A DNA stretch of 64,000 nucleotides, from NCBI RefSeq assembly GCF_002019855.1, contig NZ_CM007717.1, positions 6,891,750 through 6,955,749 of the forward strand, given 5' to 3'. Source of the DNA: Streptomyces antibioticus. GTDB lineage: Bacteria > Actinomycetota > Actinomycetes > Streptomycetales > Streptomycetaceae. The translations under genes were made by a program, and so were the position numbers. Shown piece after piece: positions 26,463 to 35,940 of the stretch. Within the stretch, counting starts at the first letter, position 1, and every line of letters starts with the position of its first letter. The notes below the pieces were generated by a model that made no database searches, was not told where the DNA came from, and saw nothing but the letters and a program-made list of their open reading frames with translations.

Positions 26463-27506
26463 TCAGATCAGGGTGAGTTGCGTGGGCCCGGCCGGCGCCG
26501 GCTCCTCCTCCTGCTCGGGCGGCCGGATCCGGCGGGGCATCCCTCCGCGCGCGGGACCGATCCCGTACTCCTCGGCCAGTTCGTGCACCTGACGGGTGAT
26601 CCGGCGCTGGTACCACTTCGGGGCGTAGGAGCCGTCCGCGTACAGCCGCTCGTAGCGGCGCACCAGATGCGGGTGGTGCTGCCCGAGCCAGGCCATGAAC
26701 CACTCGCGGGCGCCGGGCCGCAGATGCAGCGCCAGCGGGGTCACCGAGGTGGCCCCCGCCGCCGCGATCGCCCGTACGGTGGCCCGGAGTTGGGCGGGCT
26801 CGTCGGAGAGGAACGGGATCACCGGCGCCATCAGCACCCCGACCCCGATGCCGTGCTCGGTCAGCGTGCGCACCACGTCCAGGCGCCGCTCCGGGGCCGG
26901 GGTGCCCGGCTCCACGGTCCGCCACAGGCCGGGGTCGGTGAAGCCGACCGAGACGGAGACGCCGATCTCCGTCACCTCCGCGGCCTGCCTCAGCAGCTCC
27001 AGATCGCGCAGGATCAGGGTGCCCTTCGTCAGGATCGAGAAGGGGTTGGCGTAGTCGCGCAGCGCGGCCAGGATGCCCGGCATCAGCCGGTAGCGGCCCT
27101 CCGCGCGCTGGTAGCAGTCGACGTTGGTGCCCATCGCCACGTGGTCGCCGTGCCAGCGGGACGAGCCGAGCTGGCGGCGCAGCACCTCCGGCGCGTTCAC
27201 CTTGACCACGATCTGGGTGTCGAAGCCGACACCCGTGTCCAGGTCCAGATAGCTGTGCGTCTTGCGGGCGAAGCAGTACACGCACGCGTGCGTGCAGCCC
27301 CGATAGGGGTTCACCGTCCACTCGAACGGCATCCGGGAGGCGCCCGGCACCCGGTTGAGGACCGAGCGCGCCCGGATCTCGTGGAACGTGATGCCGGCGA
27401 ACTCGGGCGTGTCGAACGTCCTGGTCGTGACCGCGTCCGCGCCGAACAGCGCGGCGTCGGCCGGCCGGTCGTGGCGGGCCTCCGCGGTGAGGTTCTCCCA
27501 GCGCAT
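26463..27506 (-). CDS. Rv2578c-family radical SAM protein
   Basis: A 347-residue radical SAM protein with the cluster motif CTHACVYC (CX3CX2C) near residue 55 in NPYRGCTHACVYCFAR, as in the spore-photoproduct-lyase-like/Rv2578c group. LTKGTLILRDLELL and the C-terminal basic/helical part are typical. Its reaction is unknown; relatives are proposed to act in DNA repair. ATG 27506 follows GAGGAGGCGTTC. It is divergent from a SRPBCC gene across a 182-bp promoter region. Confidence 0.9.
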   Translation of the reverse strand: MRWENLTAEARHDRPADAALFGADAVTTRTFDTPEFAGITFHEIRARSVLNRVPGASRMPFEWTVNPYRGCTHACVYCFARKTHSYLDLDTGVGFDTQIVVKVNAPEVLRRQLGSSRWHGDHVAMGTNVDCYQRAEGRYRLMPGILAALRDYANPFSILTKGTLILRDLELLRQAAEVTEIGVSVSVGFTDPGLWRTVEPGTPAPERRLDVVRTLTEHGIGVGVLMAPVIPFLSDEPAQLRATVRAIAAAGATSVTPLALHLRPGAREWFMAWLGQHHPHLVRRYERLYADGSYAPKWYQRRITRQVHELAEEYGIGPARGGMPRRIRPPEQEEEPAPAGPTQLTLI

Positions 27507-27688
27507 GAACGCCTCCTCGGTAGCACTCGGCCCCACAATAGAACATGTGTTCCCATGATCGTGCGGGACGGTCGTTCGACGCACCGTTTCGGTCGCTCCG
27601 CGACCGGTTCCGGGCCCCGATTTGGGCGCCCGAGTCCCGGGGTGGTTGGCTTGCCCCGACCCCGAGATACAAGGCCCTGGAGGAACTC

Positions 27689-28132
27689 ATGGCGCAGGTC
27701 GAGGCCACCACCGAGCGCGTCGTCGCGGCGGACCCGGACAAGGTGTTCGACACGCTCGCCGACTACAGCGGCACCCGCGCGAAGCTGCTGCCCGAACAGT
27801 TCAGCGAGTACGAGGTGCGCGAGGGCGGCGACGGCGAGGGCACCCTCGTCCACTGGAAGCTCCAGGCCACCAGCAAGCGGGTCCGCGACTGCCTCCTGGA
27901 GGTCACCGAGCCGACCGACGGCGAGCTGGTCGAGAAGGACCGCAACTCCTCGATGGTCACCGTCTGGCGCGTCACCCCGGCCGGCGAGGGCCGCTCCCGG
28001 GTCGTCGTCACCACCACCTGGACCGGCGCCGGCGGGATCGGCGGCTTCTTCGAGCGCACCTTCGCCCCCAAGGGCCTCGGCCGGATCTACGACGCGATCC
28101 TCGCGCGCCTCGCCACCGAGGTGGAGAAGTAG
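27689..28132 (+). CDS. SRPBCC/polyketide-cyclase-like protein
   Basis: A 147-residue START-like (SRPBCC) domain protein, a helix-grip fold with a hydrophobic ligand cavity. ERVVAADPDKVFDTLADY is the usual first strand and helix of the domain, and the C-terminal helix is RIYDAILARLATEVEK. No ligand can be named. ATG 27689 follows GGAGGAACTC, a strong ribosome site; upstream in-frame sequence is basic and not family-like. Confidence 0.87.
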   Translation: MAQVEATTERVVAADPDKVFDTLADYSGTRAKLLPEQFSEYEVREGGDGEGTLVHWKLQATSKRVRDCLLEVTEPTDGELVEKDRNSSMVTVWRVTPAGEGRSRVVVTTTWTGAGGIGGFFERTFAPKGLGRIYDAILARLATEVEK

Positions 28133-28294
28133 CGCGGATGGCCAACCCCCGGCCGCCCGCCGGGTGTTGAACCCGTTCACCGGTTCGGGTGGTTCTCCCT
28201 TGTGACCGGGATGGTGCCGTAACTCGTCGCGCTTGCTCGGAGTTGTCGCTTTTGCGCGGGAACTGTGGGGCAGGTGCGACGAGGGGAGCGGTAC

Positions 28295-30715
28295 ATGGGC
28301 GGGACCACGCTGGTGCAGGACGAGCCGGTCACGGCCGCGCGTCCGCAGGACCCGCCGCCCCCGGCACCCGCCCCCGCGCCGCCCGCCCTGAGCCCCCGCC
28401 GGGTGCGGCTGGTCTTCCTCGCCCTGATGCTCGCGCTGCTCCTCGCCGCGCTGGAGCAGATGATCGTCGCCACCGCGCTGCCGAAGATCGTCGGCGAACT
28501 GCACGGCCTGGACCGGATGTCCTGGGCGATCACGGCCTATCTGCTCACCGCCACCGTCGGACTGCCCGTCTACGGCAAGCTCGGCGACCTCCTCGGCCGC
28601 AAGGGCGTCTTCCAGTTCGCCATCGTCGTCTTCGTCGTCGGCTCCGCGCTGGCCGGCCGGGCGCAGACCATGGACCAGCTCATCGCCTTCCGCGCGGTCC
28701 AGGGCGTCGGCGCCGGCGGCCTGATGATCGGCGTCCAGGCGATCATCGCCGACATCGTGCCGCCCCGTGAACGCGGCCGGTTCATGGGGCTCATCGGCGC
28801 CGCCTTCGGCCTCGCCTCCGTCGCCGGACCCCTGCTCGGCGGCTACTTCACCGACCATCTCTCCTGGCGCTGGTGCTTCTACGTCAACATCCCCTTCGGC
28901 CTGCTCACCCTCGCCGTCGTCGCCCTCGTCCTCGACCTCCCCAAACCGGCCGCGAAGCCCCGGTTCGACGTCCTGGGCGCGCTGTTGCTCGCCGCCGCCT
29001 CCACCTGCCTGGTCCTGCTGACCAGTTGGGGCGGCACCGAGTACGCCTGGGACTCGCGCGTCGTCCTCGGCCTCGGCGCCGGCGCGGCCGCGGCCACCCT
29101 CCTCTTCCTGCTCACCGAGCGCCGCGCCGCCGAACCCCTCATCCCGCTCCGGCTGTTCAGGGACTCCGTCTTCAACGTCACCGGACTCGTCGGCCTGGTG
29201 ACCGGCGTCGCGCTGTTCGGCGCGGCCAGCTATCTGCCGACCTTCCTCCAGATGGCCGACGGCGCCACCGCCACGGAGTCCGGGCTGCTGATGCTGCCCA
29301 TGATGGGCGGCATCGTCGGCGCCTCCGTGATCTCCGGCCAACTCGTCAGCCGCACCGGCCGGTACAAGCTGTACCCGGTCCTCGGCGGCGCGCTCTCCGC
29401 GCTCGGCATGTGGCTGCTCTCCCGGCTCGAAGCCGACACGCCCCGCCTCCACTACAGCCTGTGGATGGCCGTCCTCGGCGCCGGCATCGGCCTCGCGATG
29501 CCCGTGCTGATCCTCGCCGTGCAGAACTCCGTGCGCCCCGCCGACCTCGGCACCGCCACCAGCGCCAACAACTACTTCCGGCAGATCGGCGGCAGCGTCG
29601 GCGCCGCCGTCTTCGGCACCCTCTTCGCCGGCCGGCTCACCGACGCCCTGCACGAGCGGCTGCCCGCCGACGCCGGACTGCCCGACCCCGAGTCCCTCAC
29701 CCCGCAGCTCGTCCACGCGCTGCCCCCGGCCCTGCGCGACGCCTACGTCGGCGCCTACGCCGACGCCATGCCGAGGATCTTCCTGTACCTCGTGCCCGTG
29801 CTCGTCGCCGGCCTGCTCATCGCCTGCTTCCTCAAGGAGAAACCGCTGGTGTCCCACCCCACCGCCGGCACGGAGCCCGCGCCCGTGCCCGTCCCGCAGG
29901 CCCGCACCCACCCCGCCGACGACCGGACGTCCCTCGCGTTCCGCCCGCCGTACACCGCAGGCATCCCCGTCTGCGGCACCGTGCAGCACCCCGACGGCAC
30001 CGTCGTACCGCGCGCCGCGCTCACCCTCATCGACGTCTCGGGGCAGCAGATCGGGCGCGGCGCCAGCGGCGACGACGGACGGTACGCGCTGTCCACGCCC
30101 GGCACCGGCGCCTACGTCCTGATCGCCGCGGCCGGCGGCCACCAGCCGCAGGCCGTCTCCGTCACCGTCGGTGAACGCCCCGTCGAGCTGGACGTCGTCC
30201 TCGGCGGCGCCGGACGCCTCGCCGGGACCGTCGTCACCGCCGACGGCACGCCCGTGCGGGACGCCGTCGTCACCCTCACCAATGTGCACGGCGAGGTCGT
30301 CGCCGCCACCCGCAGCGGGCGCGAGGGCGGCTATGTCATCACCGACCTGGTGGCCGGCGAGTACACCCTCGCCGGCAGCGCGCCCGCCTTCCGCCCGGCC
30401 GCCCTGCCGGTCACCGTCCAGGCGTCCCGCGAGACCCGCCAGGACGTCGAACTGGCCGGCGGCGCCGTACTGCGCGGCACCGTGCGCGCGGGCGGCGGAC
30501 GGCCCGTCGAGGACGCCCGCGTGACCCTGCTCGACGCCGCGGGCAATGTGGTCGACACCCTCACCACGGGCCCCGACGGCACCTTCCGTTTCGTCGACCT
30601 GTCCTCCGGCGAGTACACCGTCATCGCCGCCGGCTATCCGCCCGTCGCCACCGTCCTCCAGGTGGCGGGCGGCGGCCGCACCGAGCGTGACCTGCAACTC
30701 GGCCACGAGGACTGA
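28295..30715 (+). CDS. MFS (DHA2-type) exporter with C-terminal carboxypeptidase-regulatory-like repeats
   Basis: An 806-residue fusion. Residues ~35-520 form a 14-helix drug:H+ antiporter; [21 protein letters not shown] and [12 protein letters not shown] are the DHA2 motifs. From ~555 to the end there are three ~80-residue units, starting [24 protein letters not shown] and [13 protein letters not shown], each with a DGRYAL/GGYVI/GTFRF turn. This is the carboxypeptidase regulatory-like (transthyretin-like) fold. In a 14-TM MFS both ends should be cytosolic, whereas such domains are usually extracellular. ATG 28295 follows GAGGGGAG; a GTG at 28265 is less likely. Confidence 0.9.
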   Translation: MGGTTLVQDEPVTAARPQDPPPPAPAPAPPALSPRRVRLVFLALMLALLLAALEQMIVATALPKIVGELHGLDRMSWAITAYLLTATVGLPVYGKLGDLLGRKGVFQFAIVVFVVGSALAGRAQTMDQLIAFRAVQGVGAGGLMIGVQAIIADIVPPRERGRFMGLIGAAFGLASVAGPLLGGYFTDHLSWRWCFYVNIPFGLLTLAVVALVLDLPKPAAKPRFDVLGALLLAAASTCLVLLTSWGGTEYAWDSRVVLGLGAGAAAATLLFLLTERRAAEPLIPLRLFRDSVFNVTGLVGLVTGVALFGAASYLPTFLQMADGATATESGLLMLPMMGGIVGASVISGQLVSRTGRYKLYPVLGGALSALGMWLLSRLEADTPRLHYSLWMAVLGAGIGLAMPVLILAVQNSVRPADLGTATSANNYFRQIGGSVGAAVFGTLFAGRLTDALHERLPADAGLPDPESLTPQLVHALPPALRDAYVGAYADAMPRIFLYLVPVLVAGLLIACFLKEKPLVSHPTAGTEPAPVPVPQARTHPADDRTSLAFRPPYTAGIPVCGTVQHPDGTVVPRAALTLIDVSGQQIGRGASGDDGRYALSTPGTGAYVLIAAAGGHQPQAVSVTVGERPVELDVVLGGAGRLAGTVVTADGTPVRDAVVTLTNVHGEVVAATRSGREGGYVITDLVAGEYTLAGSAPAFRPAALPVTVQASRETRQDVELAGGAVLRGTVRAGGGRPVEDARVTLLDAAGNVVDTLTTGPDGTFRFVDLSSGEYTVIAAGYPPVATVLQVAGGGRTERDLQLGHED

Positions 30716-30733
30716 TCGCGCGCCCCGGCGCGT

Positions 30734-30749
30734 GGCACGGGCGCGTGCC
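30734..30749 (+). terminator. weak hairpin after the MFS gene
   Basis: GGCACG/CGTGCC stem with the loop GGCG, 18 bases past the stop. The surrounding repeats of GGCGCGTG allow alternative pairings. Weak support. Confidence 0.35.
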
Positions 30750-30866
30750 CCGGCGCGTGCTGCCGAAACCAATTCCAGAATTGCCGCACATCCCCGCCGC
30801 CGCGCGCCGTACGGTGGTGGTTACGGAACAGATCTTGCGTAGCTCTGGGGAGAGAGGGCCTGGGCC

Positions 30867-31754
30867 GTGGACCGTGGCACCGAGAGAGACGCACCTCCCC
30901 GCGGCACGGCGGACGACGCCACGGGCGACGGCACCGGCAGCGCCGGGCGCGTCCCGCTGGCGGCGGTCGTCGTCGACCGCGAGGGCCTCGTCTCGCACTG
31001 GAGCACCGGCGCGCGCCGGCTCTTCGGCGTCCCCGAGGCCGAGGCGATCGGCCGGCCCGCGCTCGACCTGCTGCCCGTCTCCGGCGCCCTCCCCGACCCC
31101 GACGACGACCCGCCGTACGGCGCGTACGACGCCTACGACGGACTCGGGCCCGGCCTGGAGCCCTCCCTCGACCGCGGGCTCGGCCACCCCGCCGCCGGAC
31201 GGGCCCGGCTGACCGTGCCCGAACGCGACCGCGTCGATGTGCTCTGGTGGGCCTACCCGCTGGTCGGACCCGGCCCGGAGCGGCTGCTCGTGCTCGCCGC
31301 CGACGCGGGCGCGCTGCACCGGGCGGACGTCGTCGGCGGCGCGGCCGTCGAGCACATCGCGCCCGGCTTCGCCCTGCACACCGACGTCCCCGACGCCGAG
31401 GACTTCGCCCGCAGGCTCCCCGAGATGCTGCCCGGCATGAGCGCCGGCGCCGGTGCCCGCATCGCCGCGCAGATCCTCGAACTCGGCTACCCCGTCATGG
31501 AGTTCAGCCAGAACGAGCGGGTGGCCGTCACCCCCGACTGGGGCGTGGCCCGGCGCGCCGAACGCGGCGGCCGACGGGAGCGGACCGTCCGGACCGTCAC
31601 CGAGGGCCGGCCACCACCGGACGACTCCGACACCTCCGACGACCCCGACGGCTCCGATCGCTCCGACGGCGACCTGACGGACCTCGAACACCCCGCGCTG
31701 CGTGCCCGCCTGGCGTTCGTCGCCGGTCCCGGTCCGTGGCCGGCCGGCTGCTGA
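30867..31754 (+). CDS. PAS-domain protein, likely truncated sensor of a SpoIIE-type phosphatase
   Basis: A 295-residue protein. Residues 28-75 form a PAS-like motif (VVVDREGLVSHWSTGARRLFG). A second ligand-sensor-like segment follows, with DVLWWAYPLVGPG and FALHTDVPDAEDFARRL. The last 50 residues are Asp/Ser-rich and end LRARLAFVAGPGPW. I recall Streptomyces proteins with this N-terminal region running on into GAF, PP2C/SpoIIE and HATPase domains, with RERLEFLNEVSGRIG at the corresponding point. Here the frame stops about 10 residues after the match, and a convergent gene lies 4 bp beyond. It is probably a truncated allele. No phosphatase motif remains, so it may be non-functional or a stand-alone sensor. 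Confidence 0.75.
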   Translation: MDRGTERDAPPRGTADDATGDGTGSAGRVPLAAVVVDREGLVSHWSTGARRLFGVPEAEAIGRPALDLLPVSGALPDPDDDPPYGAYDAYDGLGPGLEPSLDRGLGHPAAGRARLTVPERDRVDVLWWAYPLVGPGPERLLVLAADAGALHRADVVGGAAVEHIAPGFALHTDVPDAEDFARRLPEMLPGMSAGAGARIAAQILELGYPVMEFSQNERVAVTPDWGVARRAERGGRRERTVRTVTEGRPPPDDSDTSDDPDGSDRSDGDLTDLEHPALRARLAFVAGPGPWPAGC

Positions 31755-31758
31755 GAGA

Positions 31759-32707
<949 letters not shown>

Positions 32708-32767
32708 CGCCGCGGTTGGCGGAACGGCTTTTCAGTTTCGCGGAACGGCTTCTCACCGGGCGTCCGT

Positions 32768-33511
32768 TCACCACACGGCCGTCACCGCCATCCCCGCCGC
32801 GACCGTCAGCAGCACCGCGCCGAAGGTCCGCCGCAGGGTCGCGGCCGGCACCTTCGCCGCGAGCCGTCCGCCGTCCCACGCCCCCAGGACGGCGGCCGCC
32901 AGGAACGGCAGGATCAGCGCCCAGTCCAGGTCCACGGCCGTGTACGCCCGGGCGCCCAGGGCGACCAGCGCGTTGGCGACGATCACCAGCAGGCTGGTGC
33001 CCACCGCCGCGTCCATCGGCACGGCCAGCACCCCCACCAGCGCCGGTACGGCGAGGAACCCGCCGCCGACCCCGAGGAACCCGGTGACCGCGCCCAGCCC
33101 GGCCCCGGCGCCCAGCGCACGTACCCCGGAGACCCGGCCGGTGCCGCCCGGCGCCCCGCCGCGCAGCATCCGGACGGCGGCCAGGGCGGCGAGCGCCGCG
33201 AACAGCGCCGTCAGCACACCCGCCGGAATCCGGGCCGACAGGGCGCCCGCCACGGCGGCGGGGAGCAGTCCGGCCGCCGCGAACAGCAGCCCGGCCCGCC
33301 AGCGCACCGACCCCGTCCGGGCGTGGGCGGCCAGCGCGGTGACCGAGGTGACGATCACGATGACCAGGGCGCCGGTGGTGGCCGCCGCCGGATCGAAGCC
33401 CAGCAAATAGATCAGCGCGGGCACGGTCAGGATGCTGCCGCCCGCCCCGAGCGCGCCCAGCGCCAGCCCGACCAGACCGCCGGCCAGCAGCGCCAGAACC
33501 AGCGCGCTCAT
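32768..33511 (-). CDS. TauE/SafE-family sulfite exporter
   Basis: A 247-residue membrane protein with about eight helices in two related halves. The halves begin GGLVGLALGALGAGGSILTVPAL and GAGLGAVTGFLGVGGGFLAVPAL, the characteristic duplicated TauE motif. It is expected to export sulfite or thiosulfate-type anions produced by the neighbouring dioxygenase. The start overlaps the dioxygenase stop by 4 bp, making a two-gene operon. Confidence 0.92.
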   Translation of the reverse strand: MSALVLALLAGGLVGLALGALGAGGSILTVPALIYLLGFDPAAATTGALVIVIVTSVTALAAHARTGSVRWRAGLLFAAAGLLPAAVAGALSARIPAGVLTALFAALAALAAVRMLRGGAPGGTGRVSGVRALGAGAGLGAVTGFLGVGGGFLAVPALVGVLAVPMDAAVGTSLLVIVANALVALGARAYTAVDLDWALILPFLAAAVLGAWDGGRLAAKVPAATLRRTFGAVLLTVAAGMAVTAVW

Positions 33512-34917
33512 GCGTCCGGGGCTTCGGCGGCGGCTTCGGCGCCGGCTTCAGCGGGGGCCGCGGCGAGGGGGAGCCCGGCCTCGGCGGCCGCGGCGAAGCC
33601 GTCGTCCACGGCGACCACCGACCGTCCCGCCGCGTCCAGCACGGACGCGGCGACGGCCGCGCGCATCCCGCCCGCGCAGTGCACCCACACCGTGCCCGGC
33701 GGCACCTCGGCGAGCCGCCGGGGGAGCTGGTGGACCGGGATGTGCGTGCTGCCGTCGATCCAGCCGCCCGCCCGCTCGGCGTCCCGCCGGACGTCCAGGA
33801 CGACCACGTCCTCCCGGCGCGCCCGGGCGGCCGCCAGACCGGCGAACGTCGACCGCGGGAAGGCGGCGGGCTCCACCCCGTCGGCGAGCCAGTCGGCGGG
33901 GGCGCCGACGGCCGCCGCGGCCGGGCGGTCGATGCCGACCCGGGCCAGCTCGCGCTGGGCGCGGGCGACGTCCTCGGCGGTCGCGGCGAGCAGGGTCACC
34001 GGCCGGCCCCACGGGACCAGCCAGGCCAGATAGGTCGCGAGCTGCCCGTCGACCTCGAAGTTGAACGACCCGGACACATGCCCCTCGGCGAACGCCGTCC
34101 GGCTGCGCAGGTCCACCACCCACTCGCCGGCCGCCAGCCGGCGCGCGATCTCGGCCGCGTCGGCCCGCCGGGGCGGGGTCAGATCGAGGGGCGCGGGGCC
34201 TTGGGCGTTGGCCGGGCCCATGTGCGCGTAGTACGCGGGGACGTCGTCCAGACCGGCCAACAGCTCCTTCACGAACGTGTCCACGTCCTGCGCGAGCACG
34301 GGGTTGGACGCCTTCTCGGCGCCGATCGTGCTGTGCGTGTGCCCGGCCGGGGCGGACGAGCAGAAGCTGCCGAAGCCGTGCGTGGGCAGAACGGCGACCT
34401 CGTCGTCCAGACCGGCCGCGAGCCGGTGCGCGGAGGCGTGCTGGGCGCGGGCCAGCGACTCGGTCAGCCGGGGTTCGACCAGGTCGGGGCGGCCCACGCC
34501 GCCGATCAGCAGCGAGCCCCCGGTGAAGGCGGCCACCGCCCTGCCGGAGTCCTCCAGCACGTACGCGGTGTGGTGCGGGGTGTGCCCCGGGGTGGCCACG
34601 GCCCGCAGCACCAGGTCCTCGTCCACCTGCTCGACGTCCCCGTCCGCGACCGGCACGCGCGCGTACGCCACCTCGGCACCGGCCGGCACCAGATAGCGGG
34701 CCCCGGTCAGCCGGGCCAGCTCCAGGCCGCCGGACACGTAGTCGTTGTGCACATGGGTCTCGGCGACGGCGACGATCCGCACCCCGCGCCGGGCCGCCGC
34801 GGCGATCACCCGGTCGATGTCGCGCGGCGGGTCCACGACGACGGCCGCCCGCGCCCCGCCCGCCAGATGGCTGCGGTTGCCCAGCCCCTCGGTCTCCAGG
34901 ACGTCGGCAAAGAACAC
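33508..34917 (-). CDS. persulfide dioxygenase-rhodanese fusion (CstB/ETHE1-like)
   Basis: A 469-residue protein. The first ~235 residues are a glyoxalase-II-like metallo-beta-lactamase domain with the iron-site THVHNDYVSGG and GHTPHHTAYV, as in sulfur dioxygenases. Two rhodanese domains follow (~250-340 and ~355-440). The first lacks a cysteine in its loop (LLAATAED) and is probably structural; the second has CAGGMR with Cys414. It should oxidise persulfide to sulfite and transfer sulfane sulfur. GTG at 34917 follows GGGAGAG; an upstream GTG at 34932 lacks a site. Two CsoR-type operators lie upstream and TauE follows. Confidence 0.9.
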   Translation of the reverse strand: MFFADVLETEGLGNRSHLAGGARAAVVVDPPRDIDRVIAAAARRGVRIVAVAETHVHNDYVSGGLELARLTGARYLVPAGAEVAYARVPVADGDVEQVDEDLVLRAVATPGHTPHHTAYVLEDSGRAVAAFTGGSLLIGGVGRPDLVEPRLTESLARAQHASAHRLAAGLDDEVAVLPTHGFGSFCSSAPAGHTHSTIGAEKASNPVLAQDVDTFVKELLAGLDDVPAYYAHMGPANAQGPAPLDLTPPRRADAAEIARRLAAGEWVVDLRSRTAFAEGHVSGSFNFEVDGQLATYLAWLVPWGRPVTLLAATAEDVARAQRELARVGIDRPAAAAVGAPADWLADGVEPAAFPRSTFAGLAAARARREDVVVLDVRRDAERAGGWIDGSTHIPVHQLPRRLAEVPPGTVWVHCAGGMRAAVAASVLDAAGRSVVAVDDGFAAAAEAGLPLAAAPAEAGAEAAAEAPDA

Positions 34918-34950
34918 GGCACTCTCCCTCACTGCGATGCGCTGAGAAAT

Positions 34951-34964
34951 TACCCCCGGGGGTA
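34951..34964. promoter_or_regulatory. CstR-type operator upstream of the dioxygenase-TauE operon
   Basis: TACCCCCGGGGGTA is a perfect 14-bp palindrome 34 bases upstream of the dioxygenase start codon. It matches the operator class found beside cstR. Confidence 0.78.
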
Positions 34965-34992
34965 TCCGAACCCGTACTCCACGGTAGCAGAG

Positions 34993-35008
34993 ATACCCCA
35001 GGGGGTAT
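34993..35008. promoter_or_regulatory. second CstR-type operator, also upstream of dppA
   Basis: ATACCCCAGGGGGTAT is near-perfectly symmetric and 43 bases (centre to centre, about four helical turns) from the first site. It is also about 90 bases upstream of dppA on the other strand, so it could affect both divergent promoters. Confidence 0.7.
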
Positions 35009-35098
35009 TTTCGGAGCGGTGGGCGGTGCCGTACGGGCCGCCCGGCCCCGGCCCGCTAAGCTCGGGGCCTGCTGGACGGATCAGGACGGAGCCCGCGC

Positions 35099-35932
35099 AT
35101 GAAGATCCTCATCAGCGCCGACATGGAAGGCGCCACCGGCGTCACCTGGCCCGCCGACGTCCTGCCCGGCACCCCCCAGTGGGAGCGCTGCCGGGCGATG
35201 TTCACCTCGGACGTCGACGCGGCCGTCCGCGGCTTCTACGACGGCGGCGCCGACGAGGTGCTGATCAACGAGGCCCACTGGACCATGCGCAACCTGCTCC
35301 TGGAGCGGCTCGACGAACGCGCCCAGATGCTCACCGGCAAACACAAGGACCTCTCCATGGTCGAGGGCGTGCAGCACGGCGACGTCGACGGCATCGCCTT
35401 CGTCGGCTACCACGCGGGCGCCGGCATGGAGGGCGTCCTCGCCCACACCTACCTCGCCAACTCCATCACCGGCGTCTGGCTGAACGGCGTACGGGCCAGC
35501 GAGGGCCTGCTCAACGCGCACGTCGTCGCCGAGTACGGCGTCCCGGTCGTCCTCGTCACCGGGGACGACGTGGCCTGCGAGGACGCCCTCGGCTACGCGC
35601 CCGGCGCGCTCAAGGTCGCCGTCAAGGACCATGTCTCGCGGTACGCGGCCGTGTGCCGGACCCCCGCGCGCACCGCCGCCGACATCCGGGCCGCCGCCAA
35701 GGAGGCCGCCGCGCTCGCGGTCCGCCGCGAGCCCGAGAGCGACGGGCCCTTCACCGTCGAGGTGGAGTTCGACGCCGAGCACCTCGCCCGCGCCGCGACC
35801 GTCGTCCCCGGGGTGGGCCTGGCGGGCGAGCGCCGCATCGCGTACACCAGCGGCACGATGTACGAAGGCATCCGCACCTTCAAGGCGGTGACCACGATCG
35901 CCTCCGCGGCGATCGAGGAGCAGTATGGCTGA
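35099..35932 (+). CDS. dppA: M55 D-aminopeptidase (DppA)
   Basis: A 277-residue zinc D-aminopeptidase. The N-terminal SADMEGATGVTW carries the DxE zinc motif; INEAHWTMRNL, FVGYHAGAG and ANSITGVWLNG are conserved M55 blocks. In Bacillus the enzyme cleaves D-alanyl peptides. It is first in a four-peptidase operon (DppA, M20, S9, S66), so it likely releases N-terminal D-amino acids from cell-wall or similar peptides. Its stop is 8 bases from the next start. Confidence 0.92.
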   Translation: MKILISADMEGATGVTWPADVLPGTPQWERCRAMFTSDVDAAVRGFYDGGADEVLINEAHWTMRNLLLERLDERAQMLTGKHKDLSMVEGVQHGDVDGIAFVGYHAGAGMEGVLAHTYLANSITGVWLNGVRASEGLLNAHVVAEYGVPVVLVTGDDVACEDALGYAPGALKVAVKDHVSRYAAVCRTPARTAADIRAAAKEAAALAVRREPESDGPFTVEVEFDAEHLARAATVVPGVGLAGERRIAYTSGTMYEGIRTFKAVTTIASAAIEEQYG

Positions 35933-35940
35933 GGAGCACC

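Noticed and set aside
27311-30772. A 1153-residue minus-strand open frame
   Set aside because: It is antisense to the SRPBCC and MFS genes, which have clear motifs. The sequence is Gly/Asp/Glu-rich with no domain.
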